64,000 nucleotides of DNA from Paraburkholderia fynbosensis (GCF_902859935.1 NZ_CADIKI010000011.1:202721-266720); one strand, 5' to 3'. Counted from the first letter of the stretch, positions 47,645 through 56,343 are shown. The notes: generated by a model not told the origin, from the sequence alone. Program-made: numbers and translations.

Positions 47645-47658
47645 TGGAACCGGTTCCA
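47645..47658. promoter_or_regulatory. PtxS/LacI-type operator
   Basis: TGGAACCGGTTCCA is a perfect 14-bp palindrome with the ACCGGT core of LacI-family sites. The known Pseudomonas PtxS site is TGAAACCGGTTTCA, differing by one symmetric change. PtxS controls ketogluconate/gluconate dehydrogenase genes, which fits the operon starting 71 bp away. Confidence 0.65.
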
Positions 47659-47671
47659 TAAGCATGTGATT

Positions 47672-47696
47672 ATTTCGCAAAACGTTGTTGCGAAAT
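47672..47696. promoter_or_regulatory. Second perfect palindrome upstream of gluconate-dehydrogenase operon
   Basis: ATTTCGCAA (47672-47680) and TTGCGAAAT (47688-47696) are perfect 9-bp arms around a 7-bp spacer (AACGTTG). It differs from the nearby ACCGGT palindrome, so a second regulator is likely. It lies 14 bp farther upstream. Confidence 0.55.
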
Positions 47697-48129
47697 GTGG
47701 CGAAATCGAATTGGGTGAGGTTCCGGGGCCTCGCACCCTTGTTCGGACGCAGAGCTCAGCGTCTTTGGGACGGGAGATCAATTCCCCTGTCGATGGGCGT
47801 TATGGCGTTGCGGCATTGCGTTATAACGGCCGGGGCATCTGATCAAGGCGGCAGTGAGCGCGTGCGTGAAATCGCGCGGCAAGCTGCGGGCCAGTCCGCG
47901 AGCGCAATCGCGGACGGGGCGACGCCAGAACAGCGTTGACGCGCAACCCGCATTTGCGTCACGCACTTTGATTGAGGAATTCGGCCGGATCGACAGGCGT
48001 ATGGTGTTCGCTGTGTTTTTGCGTTGCTAGCATCGGTCATCGTCAAACAGGTCGTGCATTGAAGCACGGCTTGCGATGCCCGAGTGCCCCGCTCCTCGCG
48101 GGCAATACCACGCAACGAAAGGAAACACG
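47697..48129. other. Intergenic region, no gene
   Basis: About 430 bp between the divergent gluconate-dehydrogenase operon and the aldehyde dehydrogenase stub; apart from the two palindromes nothing recognised. Confidence 0.35.
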
Positions 48130-48294
48130 ATGACGTCTATCGCAGTTCGCAACCCTCGCACCGGCGAGCTTGACTATCAAATCGACGACATGGACGCAGC
48201 GCACATCGGCGCCCTGGTTTTCACGGCTCGCGAGGCACAACGCGCCCGGGCGCAAGGCGGTCTCGCGCATCGCACGAAGGCGCTGCTTGCGTAA
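48130..48294 (+). pseudogene. Aldehyde dehydrogenase N-terminal stub
   Basis: A 54-residue frame with a good ribosome site (AAAGGAAACACG) and a typical aldehyde dehydrogenase start, MTSIAVRNPRTGELDYQIDD, then ALVFTAREAQRARAQGGLAH. It stops at 48294, where IS6-type sequence begins on the other strand. About 90% of the enzyme is missing. Confidence 0.65.
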
Positions 48295-48299
48295 TGCCG

Positions 48300-48664
48300 A
48301 GGATGTTGACAGTGTGTCGACGTGGATCGACCAGCAGCGACCAGGCGGCTACATCTATGGTGCTTCCCGCCTCGGAAAGTCCCGTTGCGTTATCCACGGT
48401 GATGGCCTGCGGCTCGCCGTTCGAAACGCTTTTTTCAAACAACGGCGCAAGCTTGATCACCCACCGATGCACGCTCGAATGATCAACCGCGAGTCCTCGT
48501 TCCGCCGTCATTGCCCCGAGGTTTCGCAGGCTCAGCGAATACGCAGCGTGCCACCGCACGCACAGCAGGATCACATCCAGTGGGTGGTGCAATCGTTTCA
48601 GCACCTTGGCGATGCCAGGAGCAATGTCGTGCGCGGCGTCTTGGCCATTGTGATCATCATCCAT
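48300..48664 (-). pseudogene. IS6-family transposase fragment (second, different copy)
   Basis: Minus-strand RLHHPLDVILLCVRWHAAYS, LSLRNLGAMTAERGLAVDHS, SVHRWVIKLAPLF is the IS6 helix-turn-helix region, followed after a deletion by AITVDNATGLSEAGSTID, from around the second catalytic Asp. It is a different subtype from the copy at 32.5-33.1 kb. It directly abuts the aldehyde dehydrogenase stub. Confidence 0.75.
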
Positions 48665-49453
48665 TTACGTCAGCCGACCTTATCTCGAAGCCTTAACGTG
48701 ACAAAATCAGGCGCGCCGCCAGGGACCATATCGACGCCGCTTGAGGGCGATCTTGCACAAGCGACCTTGCGTCTGCTGCAAGCCTTCGTCCCCTCTGGAC
48801 GCGGCGGTACTGGGCCCGGCAGTCATGCGGCAAATCTGCTACCGGGTATTGATACGTAGGTGGCCGGTAGCGACACTGCGCCGCACGGCGTTTCGAGAGG
48901 GGGACTCGCCGGAGAAGCGCCTCGCCGCAGCCTTGTCGCGCCGCTTTTGACCGGTACGTCGAGTTCCATGCCGTATTCGTCGGCCGAACTCCACCGCAGA
49001 TGCGATGTGCCGCGCAGCGCAGGTGACGTTCGAGCATTTCGGCCATATTGAAGGCCCGCCGAAGGTGCGAGGCCGATGATTCGCCGGCGCGAGTGGGCAT
49101 ATCGATGAAGCGCGGATTGATCCCTATGCGTTGACTTCGAGGTTGGGTCGGTCATTTGACCGATGCCTCCGCCCTTAGTCGAATGCCATGATTGCCGTTG
49201 GGGCCACGACGACGGTCGATGTGACGAAAATCAGCCTCGCTGGGATAAAGCACACACGAATCTCATGACGATGACTGCAATGTCGGTTCATCAATTCGTT
49301 GTTGTCGTGGGTGTGAGCTGGCTGCCCCGAGCATTCGAGCGGCGCACGGTTGGCTGGCAGGGGCGCTGCTATTCAGCGAGGCCATGGGCGCTGTCTACTT
49401 CCTGATCCCAGGTTATGCGAACAACTCGCTATCGACTCGCATTGGAGAATGAG
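48665..49453. other. Intergenic region with palindrome copy 1
   Basis: About 790 bp, no supportable gene. It contains the palindrome at 49148-49163. Confidence 0.4.
49148..49163. repeat. Palindrome TCGGTCATTTGACCGA, copy 1
   Basis: TCGGTCA and TGACCGA separated by TT. The identical 16-mer occurs at 53630-53645 and, with one change, inside the hairpin at 53301-53356. The flanks also agree for a few bases (T after the repeat). Confidence 0.7.
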
Positions 49454-49795
49454 ATGGATGACAAGGATATTCCGCTTGCCAACGACAAGGTGCAGTATAA
49501 GACGTTGTTGCGCGAGGAAGGCTGTGCGATCCTGCAAACGACGGTTCAAACCGGTGGTGAGACGCAATGGCATCAGCACACCAACGTCAGTGATCGGTTT
49601 CTCGTGGTCCGTGGCGTGTTGACCGTTGAGTTGAATATCGACGGCCATGTTCAGAGCACCAAGGTGCGTGATTTTTACTCGGTCGATCCGGGCACCGTTC
49701 ACCACGTCAAGAACGAAGCGAACGAGGAAGTCGTCTATATCACGGTCCAGGCGGGCGGCATACCGGACATTGTGCTCGCCGGATTGCCGCGCTGA
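49454..49795 (+). CDS. Cupin-domain protein
   Basis: A 113-residue single-domain cupin. Motif 1 is WHQHTNVSDRFLVVRGVLTV (two His, with the Glu position changed to Asp) and motif 2 is DFYSVDPGTVHHVKNE (His). It probably binds a metal; RmlC-like sugar epimerases and dioxygenase-like cupins share this fold. GGAGAATGAG precedes ATG 49454. No operon partner; function unknown. Confidence 0.75.
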   Translation: MDDKDIPLANDKVQYKTLLREEGCAILQTTVQTGGETQWHQHTNVSDRFLVVRGVLTVELNIDGHVQSTKVRDFYSVDPGTVHHVKNEANEEVVYITVQAGGIPDIVLAGLPR

Positions 49796-49888
49796 GGCAC
49801 GCCGGGAAGGGGCGCACAGTGCAACGAGCGACGCGCGTACTGCGTCCGGCGAGTACTGTCCATGATTCAGGCACGCAACGCCATGCAT

Positions 49889-51358
49889 CTAGATCAAGCC
49901 CCTCGTCGACGCCTTGAGCGTCGCTGCCGCGCGCGTGGAACACTCGAGCTTGCGAAACACGCTCTCGACGTGGGTGCGCACCGTGCTGGGACTCATTGTC
50001 AATTCCTGCGCGACCTCCTTGTTGCTCGCACCTCGCGAGATCGCGCGCAGGACGTCGATCTCTCTCGCAGACAGGCGCGGACCGTGCGGCGCGCTCCTTG
50101 CCGCGCGCCTCGCGGGGACGCGTTTCGTCACCAGCGCGTCCACCACCTCGCGGCATAGCCGGCCATTTCTAGCCTCGACTTGCAACAGGCGTGCGGCAGC
50201 GTCGTCGGCCAGCGCGGCGCGCCAAGGCCGCGTCGAGCGCAACGCAACCCACGCCACCGACGCAGCCAGCACACGAGCCTCCAACGTCAGTGCTGCATCG
50301 CGCGCGCTGCGAAAATACCCGGAGCCGTCTTGCCGCTCGTACGCATACGACGCAAGTACGGCGGCTTCGCCCAGCGCGCCGGTCTGCTTGCCGGCGCGCT
50401 CTGTCCAGTACGGCACTAGCCGCACTTTTTCCCAGGCGCTCGCCGACAAAGGCGTGGGCAGATTCCACACATCGTTGGGCACGGCGGCCCTGCCGATGCC
50501 ATGAATCAATCCCGCCTGATATACGAGCGCGCGCGCTGCGTCATCCGACGTGAACCGAGCGTAACATTCGGCGGCCGTCATTGCGACCGCACGCGAAAAG
50601 CCTGTCATCCACGGCAATTTCAGATCGATGATGTCGGCGATCAATTCCGCCGATGTCGTCCGTTGCATATCGGATGTTGCCAGTACGATGTCGAAATCAG
50701 CCAGCGGTGTGCGCTGCAGCTCCGTCAGCCAAGCCCCCGCGTGGCGTGTCGCTATCGCGACGAGGCGCGCCGGATACCGCGCGCCGGAGCGTTGTTCGAT
50801 CAACGCAAGCGCCGGTTCGACGCCATACGTGCGGCTGAACACCTCCAGATCGCCGGCAAGCGCCACGACCAGCACGGATATCGGCACCCCCTCACGCGCG
50901 AGTTGCGCGGGCAGGCCTCTGCCGTCCCACGTTTCGAAAATGTGGCGCAGCGCCGTTTCGGTCGGCTTCGAAAGTCCCAGTATTTGCGCGACTTCGCCGG
51001 ATACTTCGCAGTGAGTTTGCGCAAGTGGCATCATCGCGGCGCCGACTTCGCCAATCGCCTCGGCAATGCCGGGCCTGCCCTCGAGCATCGCGGTCCGGAT
51101 CGTGATGTCGTCGCCGAACATTTTTGCGAACCCTGCCGCGTTTGCCGTGCAACCCGACCAACGTAGCAGCGACACCTCGCGGACCGTGTCGCAAGCCGAG
51201 GCCTCGAGTCCGGCCGCGTGGGCGAGTCGCGCTGCCAGCCATGCGGTGCGCAACGAATGGTCGGTTGGCTGTCCCATGCTCAAATCGCCAATGAAGGCAA
51301 GTGCTCTCACAGCATCGAATATTCCCAGCGCGGCGTGGGTCGCTTCAAGGTCGAACAT
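49889..51358 (-). CDS. LuxR-type regulator with two degenerate HD-GYP-like modules
   Basis: A 489-residue protein. Residues ~428-489 are a LuxR/FixJ HTH (LSAREIDVLRAISRGASNKE, VAQELTMSPSTVRTHVESVF). The rest looks like two HD-GYP-like modules. Module 1 has DHSLRTAW (~33-40) and FETWDGRGLP (141-150). Module 2 has GLIHGIGRAAVPNDVWN (283-299; HG replaces the HD) and ERQDGSGYF (341-349; GYF replaces GYP). The metal-binding residues are not conserved, so phosphodiesterase activity is unlikely. The domains may bind a nucleotide or act as dimerisation switches. Single gene, divergent from nothing obvious. Confidence 0.8.
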   Translation of the reverse strand: MFDLEATHAALGIFDAVRALAFIGDLSMGQPTDHSLRTAWLAARLAHAAGLEASACDTVREVSLLRWSGCTANAAGFAKMFGDDITIRTAMLEGRPGIAEAIGEVGAAMMPLAQTHCEVSGEVAQILGLSKPTETALRHIFETWDGRGLPAQLAREGVPISVLVVALAGDLEVFSRTYGVEPALALIEQRSGARYPARLVAIATRHAGAWLTELQRTPLADFDIVLATSDMQRTTSAELIADIIDLKLPWMTGFSRAVAMTAAECYARFTSDDAARALVYQAGLIHGIGRAAVPNDVWNLPTPLSASAWEKVRLVPYWTERAGKQTGALGEAAVLASYAYERQDGSGYFRSARDAALTLEARVLAASVAWVALRSTRPWRAALADDAAARLLQVEARNGRLCREVVDALVTKRVPARRAARSAPHGPRLSAREIDVLRAISRGASNKEVAQELTMSPSTVRTHVESVFRKLECSTRAAATLKASTRGLI

Positions 51359-51663
51359 CGGATTGGGTATGGAACGTCACGAGGATGGGTTAACAATCAT
51401 ACGCGACGGTACGGGGTGCTGCACGGCAGTGCTGTCCGTTGATATCGGCATTCGGGTCGAACGACAGCTGCCGAACGGCATTGTCAGCCGCGATACGAAG
51501 TACTCGAAATGAACAGGAGTGGAGCGATGTTTTGTTGCAACGAGGCAAATACGACCGGCACCGGAACCGAATTAACGCTGATCCCTTCCACGTTTGCAGC
51601 GTACGGCCGAATTGAAAAGCGACGTTTGTGCTGGGGAGTCCTGTCAATGCTCCTAATAAGACC
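51359..51663. other. Intergenic region, no gene
   Basis: About 300 bp, lower GC than the flanks; nothing recognised. Confidence 0.35.
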
Positions 51664-52225
51664 TCAACCTTCTAAACAAACTCTCGCAAGCGCCCGCTCT
51701 GCGGCTAATCCGTAGAGCGGCTCCAACGCGCGACTTGTAATGTACAACTGCGTTTCTCGAGCGAGTGTTTCACCGCATCCCTGTTCTGTGCACAAGTCTC
51801 TTGTCGAAACCAGAATCTGTAGGAACTCCTTCTGCAGTCGATCGAGCATGGGACGAATGTCGCGTGTCAGATCGGCCCTTGGTTCATCGGGTGCTCCTCC
51901 GATTCGCCGCCACTGCGCATGAAGACCGTATTGCACCAGCTTATTCGCTTCTATCTGATCCGAAAAAAGTGCGTTGCCTCCTGGTCAGATATGCCTGCGG
52001 CGCGAGCTTCCATCCTGGCAGTTGCCAGAACCTCTTCCTCTCGAGGTAAATCTTCGATTGCGGATCTTGAATCCCGTTTCACCAAGGCGACCTGCTTTGC
52101 AATGCTGCGTCTCGTTACTGTCAATTCAATCAATGGTCTGAACGTCTTCGCTTCAGGAGTCGACCCCGTGGAATGAGGTGCTGCGAAGAAGAGGGAAGCA
52201 GAGAGAGGAAAGAAGAGAGAACGAA
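51664..52225 (-). pseudogene. Periplasmic chorismate mutase (AroQ-gamma type), frameshifted
   Basis: Upstream frame (~52218-51951): a signal-peptide-like stretch SLFFPLSASLFFAAPHS, then LIELTVTRRSIAKQVALVKR and AIEDLPREEEVLATAR. Downstream frame (51950-51664): DQIEANKLVQYGLHAQWRR, ADLTRDIRPMLDRLQKEF, EPLYGLAAERALARVC. Both match *AroQ chorismate mutases (the ExxKLVQ block included), which convert chorismate to prephenate. The frames join at a six-T run (minus strand; plus A-run 51963-51968). The start is unclear: the signal-peptide frame lacks an ATG, whereas ATG at ~52230 opens the adjacent frame, suggesting a second indel. Confidence 0.75.
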
Positions 52226-52518
52226 CATGTCAGCTTTCCAGTCGCCGACAGTCCTGTTCTATCCGATAGTGAAAATCGCTGAAATTATCAGATACAAGGG
52301 GATTTGTAATCGTCAATGCGGAGGTTTAGGCAAGGTCTGTAACCCGCGACCAGCCTGTGGAATATTTTTGTGCGCTGAATGTCTTTCGAACTGGCTCGGG
52401 GAAATTCTGATCGAATGGTTCGTCAACGGTGTCACGAACTCCCCGTCCGGCAGTACCGATTCAGTTCCGCCATTACATTCGCTGTTGAGATGACTGCGAC
52501 TACGTCGTTCGCAAGCCC
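52226..52518. other. Intergenic region; possible spurious cysteine-rich frame
   Basis: An open plus-strand frame (52228-52493) has a Cys-rich stretch (CNRQCGGLGKVC, CGIFLCAEC) and a purine-rich leader, but I recognise no family and cannot support a gene. Confidence 0.3.
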
Positions 52519-53093
52519 TCAATTAGCGTGACGTCGCGCATGCTTCACGTGTAACCACACAGCGGATATCAAGAAATAAACTGCACCAACGGCTGCATAG
52601 CCCGCTATTTTAAAAATAGCGGGAGGCATTGATCCGCCGCTTTGGATAATGAAGAATGCTCCCGCGAGCGCGGATTGCGCTCCGCTTAGAATCATTGCCC
52701 ACTGCGCCCCAAGGTCCTGCCAGCGGCGGACCGCGGTAGCGAGTTGAAGTAGCCCGGAGAGGATGGCCCAAACACCAAAAATTACGAGTACCGGAGGCAT
52801 CTCTATGCTCAATGCGAGGAGCACCGCGACCGTGTAACGGCACTGACGGCGATGTTGATGGCCTGTGTTCGGTTCTTACCGGTGCCACCGTTGCGCGACA
52901 TGTCGACGAAATTGGCCAAAGCATCCCAAGCGGGATAAATGGCAAATAGAACCGCGACGCCAGCTGTGCCTTGCTTGCCGATGGAAAGTGCTAGTGCAAC
53001 CCAGATGGCGGAAAATGCTGACCGGACGGAATAATATGACTTGAGCCACTGCTCTTCGCGGACGCTACTAGATTTGACGCTACGTTCAAGCAT
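52519..53093 (-). pseudogene. DUF308-like membrane protein, frameshifted
   Basis: Two frames form one membrane protein of ~190 residues. Part 1 (from ATG 53093) reads VREEQWLKSYYSVRSAFSAI, IGKQGTAGVAVLFAIYPAWD, NRTQAINIAVSAVT. Part 2 reads VAVLLALSIEMPPVLVIFGV, GAQWAMILSGAQSALAGAFF, AAVGAVYFLISAVWLHVKH. They rejoin if one AC is removed from the ACAC near 52835 (VSAV-TVAVLLALS). About six helices are visible, in the manner of the HdeD/DUF308 membrane family. Broken by a dinucleotide duplication or a sequencing error. Confidence 0.75.
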
Positions 53094-53300
53094 TGAAACT
53101 CCTCAAAGACTAACATCCGAAGTCGGATAACGCGGCATTCCCCGGATCGACGCCTGACATGTGGCGGCCTGCGGCGATGCCTTCGAAGTTCTTTCCCGTT
53201 AGATGCTCAATCGCGCCCGCCTAAGCGGTCATGCGTGTTTGCTGCCAATGGATACTTCGTTTGCCATATGCGACATAAGGCAAGCGATAGAATAATGACA

Positions 53301-53356
53301 TCTGCCCATGCCGAATCGCATCGGTCGAATGACCGATGCGATTCGGCATGGGCAGA
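53301..53356. repeat. 26-bp perfect hairpin enclosing palindrome copy 2
   Basis: Bases 53301-53326 and 53331-53356 are perfect inverted 26-bp arms around GAAT. The inner 16 bp is TCGGTCGAATGACCGA, the reverse complement of TCGGTCATTCGACCGA, one change from the copies at 49148 and 53630. No T-run follows either arm, so it is not a normal terminator. Confidence 0.8.
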
Positions 53357-53629
53357 CTTGCAATCAGCTTTGTCTGTTGCAGGAATGGGTGGAGGATCCA
53401 AGGGGACTAGATAGATAGGTGGAAAGTGCAGTCAGATCAAAAAAATGACCGGTTCAATAAATTCAACAGATCACAGGCGAGGGGCGTCTTAACGGACACC
53501 TGGTCAGGGTCGGACGTACACCGCAAGACACCGATCTAATGCTGCGCGCTGGACATGGCGCTGCTGCAGCGGCGACCCGCCCACGCGATCCAGCACTCCA
53601 GTCAGGCCCATCCGGGGGACTCGCCTTGG

Positions 53630-53645
53630 TCGGTCATTTGACCGA
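53630..53645. repeat. Palindrome TCGGTCATTTGACCGA, copy 3
   Basis: Identical to the 16-mer at 49148-49163, 205 bp upstream of the cytochrome b gene. Confidence 0.7.
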
Positions 53646-53850
53646 TAGCATCGCGCGACCCCGGATGCGATTCTTCTCCCGGGCTAAGACACGCGTATCC
53701 GAACGATGACGTGTAACTTGACAACCTTTCACGAGCCAGGATTCGAGTTGAGTCTGCGATGAGAGACGCGATGCACGGTTGTTTCTCGCTTCCCGCTGAC
53801 AGCCGCCTGGCACGCTTTAAACTTTCAATACCATCGACAGTGAGGGCGCC

Positions 53851-54444
53851 TTGACGCATGCAACGATACATCCTGTATGGGTCCGTATCATCCACTGGAT
53901 CAATGCAGCCGCTGTCATAGTCATGTGCCTGAGTGGCTGGCAAGTGTATAACGCGTCGCCCATCTTCAAAGCTATCTGGTTTCCCGCCTCCATCACACTG
54001 GGTGGCTGGCTAGGCGGTGCGCTGCTTTGGCATTTCGCGGTCATGTGGATACTGGCCGCAAACTTCGTCGCATACATGGTTCTGGGCATTTCTACGGGAC
54101 GCCTGCGCAAAAAATTCTTTCCCATCGGCATTCGCGCGATTGCCTCCGACCTGATTGCCGCGCTACGCGGCAAACTCAGTCATGACGATCTCAGTGGATA
54201 CAATGCAGTACAGAAGTTTGCGTATCTCGTCGTGATCGCTGACATCGCGCTCCTGGTTTTATCAGGCCTGGCTATCTGGAAGCCGGTTCAATTGCCAATC
54301 CTGCGTACGCTGATGGGCGGTTTCGACAACGCGCGCATCGTCCACTTCGTCGCGATGGGCGTGCTCGTCGGCTTCTTCTCGATACATGTCGTGATGGTTG
54401 CGCTGGTGCCGCGATCTTTGCTCACCATGATCCGGGGCCGCTAA
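53851..54444 (+). CDS. Cytochrome b561-type membrane protein
   Basis: A 197-residue membrane protein with four helices and likely b-heme His ligands: WVRIIHWINAAAVIVMCLSG, LLWHFAVMWILAANFVAYMV, and near the C-terminus ARIVHFVAMGVLVGFFSIHV. It resembles the cytochrome b subunits of Ni/Fe hydrogenases, formate dehydrogenases and YedZ-like partners. The start is TTG 53851 behind GAGGG; no ATG is available in frame nearby. The Moco gene begins 2 bp after its stop, so it is its probable quinone-linked partner. Confidence 0.85.
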   Translation: MTHATIHPVWVRIIHWINAAAVIVMCLSGWQVYNASPIFKAIWFPASITLGGWLGGALLWHFAVMWILAANFVAYMVLGISTGRLRKKFFPIGIRAIASDLIAALRGKLSHDDLSGYNAVQKFAYLVVIADIALLVLSGLAIWKPVQLPILRTLMGGFDNARIVHFVAMGVLVGFFSIHVVMVALVPRSLLTMIRGR

Positions 54445-54446
54445 CC

Positions 54447-55220
54447 GTGACTTCACGAAAATCCGTACGGACGCTCGACGCCGCATCGATCATCAAGGAT
54501 GCGGGAAAGGAACTGCAATCGCCGGCACGCCGCCTGTTGGGCAAGCGAATTCTGACCTTGGGCGGACTCGCGCTACTGTCGGGCTGCGATCTGACTAACG
54601 AAAAATCGGTCAACACCATGCTGCGCAGAATGTCTTCATTCAACGATAGCGCGCAGGCCCTGCTGTTCGATCCGCACAAACTGGCGCCGGTCTATCCGGA
54701 ATCGATGATCGCGCGACCCTTTCCCTTCAATGCCTTTTATGACATTGACCAGGTACCCGACGTCGACGCACGCGCTTACCACCTTGAACTCAGTGGTCTC
54801 GTCAAAGGTAAGCGTATCTGGACGCTCGACGAACTGCATGCGTTGCCGCAGCAGAGCCAGGTTACGCGACACATTTGCATTGAAGGTTGGAGCGCAATCG
54901 GCAAGTGGGGTGGCGTGCGATTCTCCGACTTTCTCTTACGGGCGGGCGCGGATACAACCGCAAAATACGTCGCGCTGCACTGTGCCGACAACTACTGGAC
55001 CAGCATCGACATGCCGACGGCGTTGCATCCGCAGACGCTGCTCACGCTGACCTATGACGGCAACATCCTGCCCGCGAAGTATGGCTTCCCCATGAAGCTT
55101 CGCATGCCCACGAAGCTCGGCTACAAAAACCCGAAGTACATCGTCGCCATCAGCGTAACGAACGAATTTCCCGGTGGCTATTGGGAAAACCAAGGCTACA
55201 ACTGGTTCGGTGGATCCTGA
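54447..55220 (+). CDS. Sulfite-oxidase-family molybdopterin oxidoreductase (YedY/MsrP-like)
   Basis: A 257-residue Moco enzyme. The Mo-ligand Cys is in RHICIEGWSAIGKWGG, and FPMKLRMPTKLGYKNPKYI is the conserved C-terminal block. The N-terminus, RRLLGKRILTLGGLALLSGC, combines twin arginines and a lipobox-like LSGC, so it is probably Tat-exported and possibly lipidated. GTG 54447 is 2 bp after the cytochrome. Candidates are a methionine-sulfoxide reductase or a sulfite dehydrogenase-like enzyme; the substrate cannot be told. Confidence 0.85.
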   Translation: MTSRKSVRTLDAASIIKDAGKELQSPARRLLGKRILTLGGLALLSGCDLTNEKSVNTMLRRMSSFNDSAQALLFDPHKLAPVYPESMIARPFPFNAFYDIDQVPDVDARAYHLELSGLVKGKRIWTLDELHALPQQSQVTRHICIEGWSAIGKWGGVRFSDFLLRAGADTTAKYVALHCADNYWTSIDMPTALHPQTLLTLTYDGNILPAKYGFPMKLRMPTKLGYKNPKYIVAISVTNEFPGGYWENQGYNWFGGS

Positions 55221-55271
55221 ACCGCACGCCGCAAATACCTTCTCACCTTAGCAAAATCTCACGGAGCAACT

Positions 55272-55886
55272 ATGTCCATCCGCTTTAAGCTTGCTGTTTC
55301 CTTTGTCGCGCTGGCGCTCGCCGGCGCAGCGTTCGCTCAATCCTCGGCCGACAAGCCCGAGCGAATCCGTGGCGAGATTGTGTCGTTCGCTGGCGGCACC
55401 CTCAAAGTGCATCGGCGCAGTGGGGACACCGTGACGATCGCAATGCAGGAGTCGTCGGGTGTCAACGCCGTAAAAGCGATCAAGCTTTCCGATATCAAGC
55501 CCGGTTCTTATGTCGGCGCGGCAGCCATGCCCGGCCCCGATGGCAAACTTACCGCAAAAGAAGTTCTGGTCTTTCCGGAAGCCGCTCGCGGTACGGGCGA
55601 AGGCCATTACGCATGGGATCTCGGCGCGAACAGCACGATGACGAACGCGAACGTCGATACGGTGGTGCAAGGCACGAGCGGGCACGATCTCAAACTTTCC
55701 TACAAGGGCGGCAGCAGTAACATTACCGTGCCGGACGACGTTCCGGTGGTGACGCTTATTCCGGCGACCCGCGCTGAGTTGACGACGGGCAAGAAGGTGT
55801 TTGTTGTGGCAACACCAATGACGGCCGGCACTTATGGCGCTAAGTTCGTCGTTGTCGAAAAGGATGGTGTCGCGCCGCCAATGTAA
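55272..55886 (+). CDS. Exported hypothetical protein in Moco operon
   Basis: A 204-residue periplasmic protein with a signal peptide (RFKLAVSFVALALAGAAFAQ). The mature part has a repeated beta pattern: GEIVSFAGGTLKVHRRSGDT, KLSDIKPGSYVGAAAMPGPD, similar to DUF5666-type OB-like domains. It follows the Moco enzyme by 51 bp, so the three genes are probably an operon. Function unknown. Confidence 0.75.
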   Translation: MSIRFKLAVSFVALALAGAAFAQSSADKPERIRGEIVSFAGGTLKVHRRSGDTVTIAMQESSGVNAVKAIKLSDIKPGSYVGAAAMPGPDGKLTAKEVLVFPEAARGTGEGHYAWDLGANSTMTNANVDTVVQGTSGHDLKLSYKGGSSNITVPDDVPVVTLIPATRAELTTGKKVFVVATPMTAGTYGAKFVVVEKDGVAPPM

Positions 55887-56142
55887 GCGTGCAAGGAGTG
55901 CGGCGTGCTTTCGCCTGGCATCGTGCTATGCCAGCGCCTTACTCCTTCCGTTCGCTTCTCGTATTGTCTCGATAAAATCAGGGCAGGCCCGGGTCGGGTG
56001 CAAATGAAGGCGAGTCGGTAACGACGTCGGGATGAACGGGTAGCTACCGGCGACGAGCGAGCCGAAGAGTATCGTTGCGCCAGACCCGGCATCCAGACGG
56101 CCACTCGTCGTCGCAGTTGCTTCTTCCAGTCCATGATCTGGT
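55887..56142. other. Intergenic region
   Basis: About 255 bp, no gene; leads into an IS3 fragment. Confidence 0.3.
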
Positions 56143-56343
56143 TTGAACCCCAGCGGCCTCAAATCTGAAGTGCATACCCACGGCCTGCTGCTCGAGCACC
56201 GCCCTCGACATCCCGAATCGAGGCGCCGGCACGATGGCAGGATTGCGGTGGACCAGAGCAATGCGCGCTGGTGCTCGGACGGCTTCGAATTCCGCTGTGA
56301 TGACGGCTCGCCGCTGCGAGTCATCTTTGCACTGGACTGCTGT
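56143..56343 (+). pseudogene. IS3-family (IS2-like) OrfB fragment
   Basis: Plus-strand frame HTHGLLLEHRP, RHDGRIAVDQSNARWCSDGF and RCDDGSPLRVIFALDCC is the region around the first catalytic Asp of IS2-group OrfB. The remainder is missing and the surrounding frame is not coding. Confidence 0.75.

Larger units (their letters stand above)
53094..53850. other. Intergenic region with hairpins
   Basis: About 750 bp, no gene. Contains the 26-bp hairpin and palindrome copy 3. Confidence 0.4.

Noticed and set aside
52173..52493. Cysteine-rich 106-codon frame
   Set aside because: No known family, no support beyond an open frame; the Cys pattern could be chance in low-GC DNA.
53301..53356. Hairpin as an intrinsic terminator
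   Set aside because: No T-run follows either arm and no gene ends close by.
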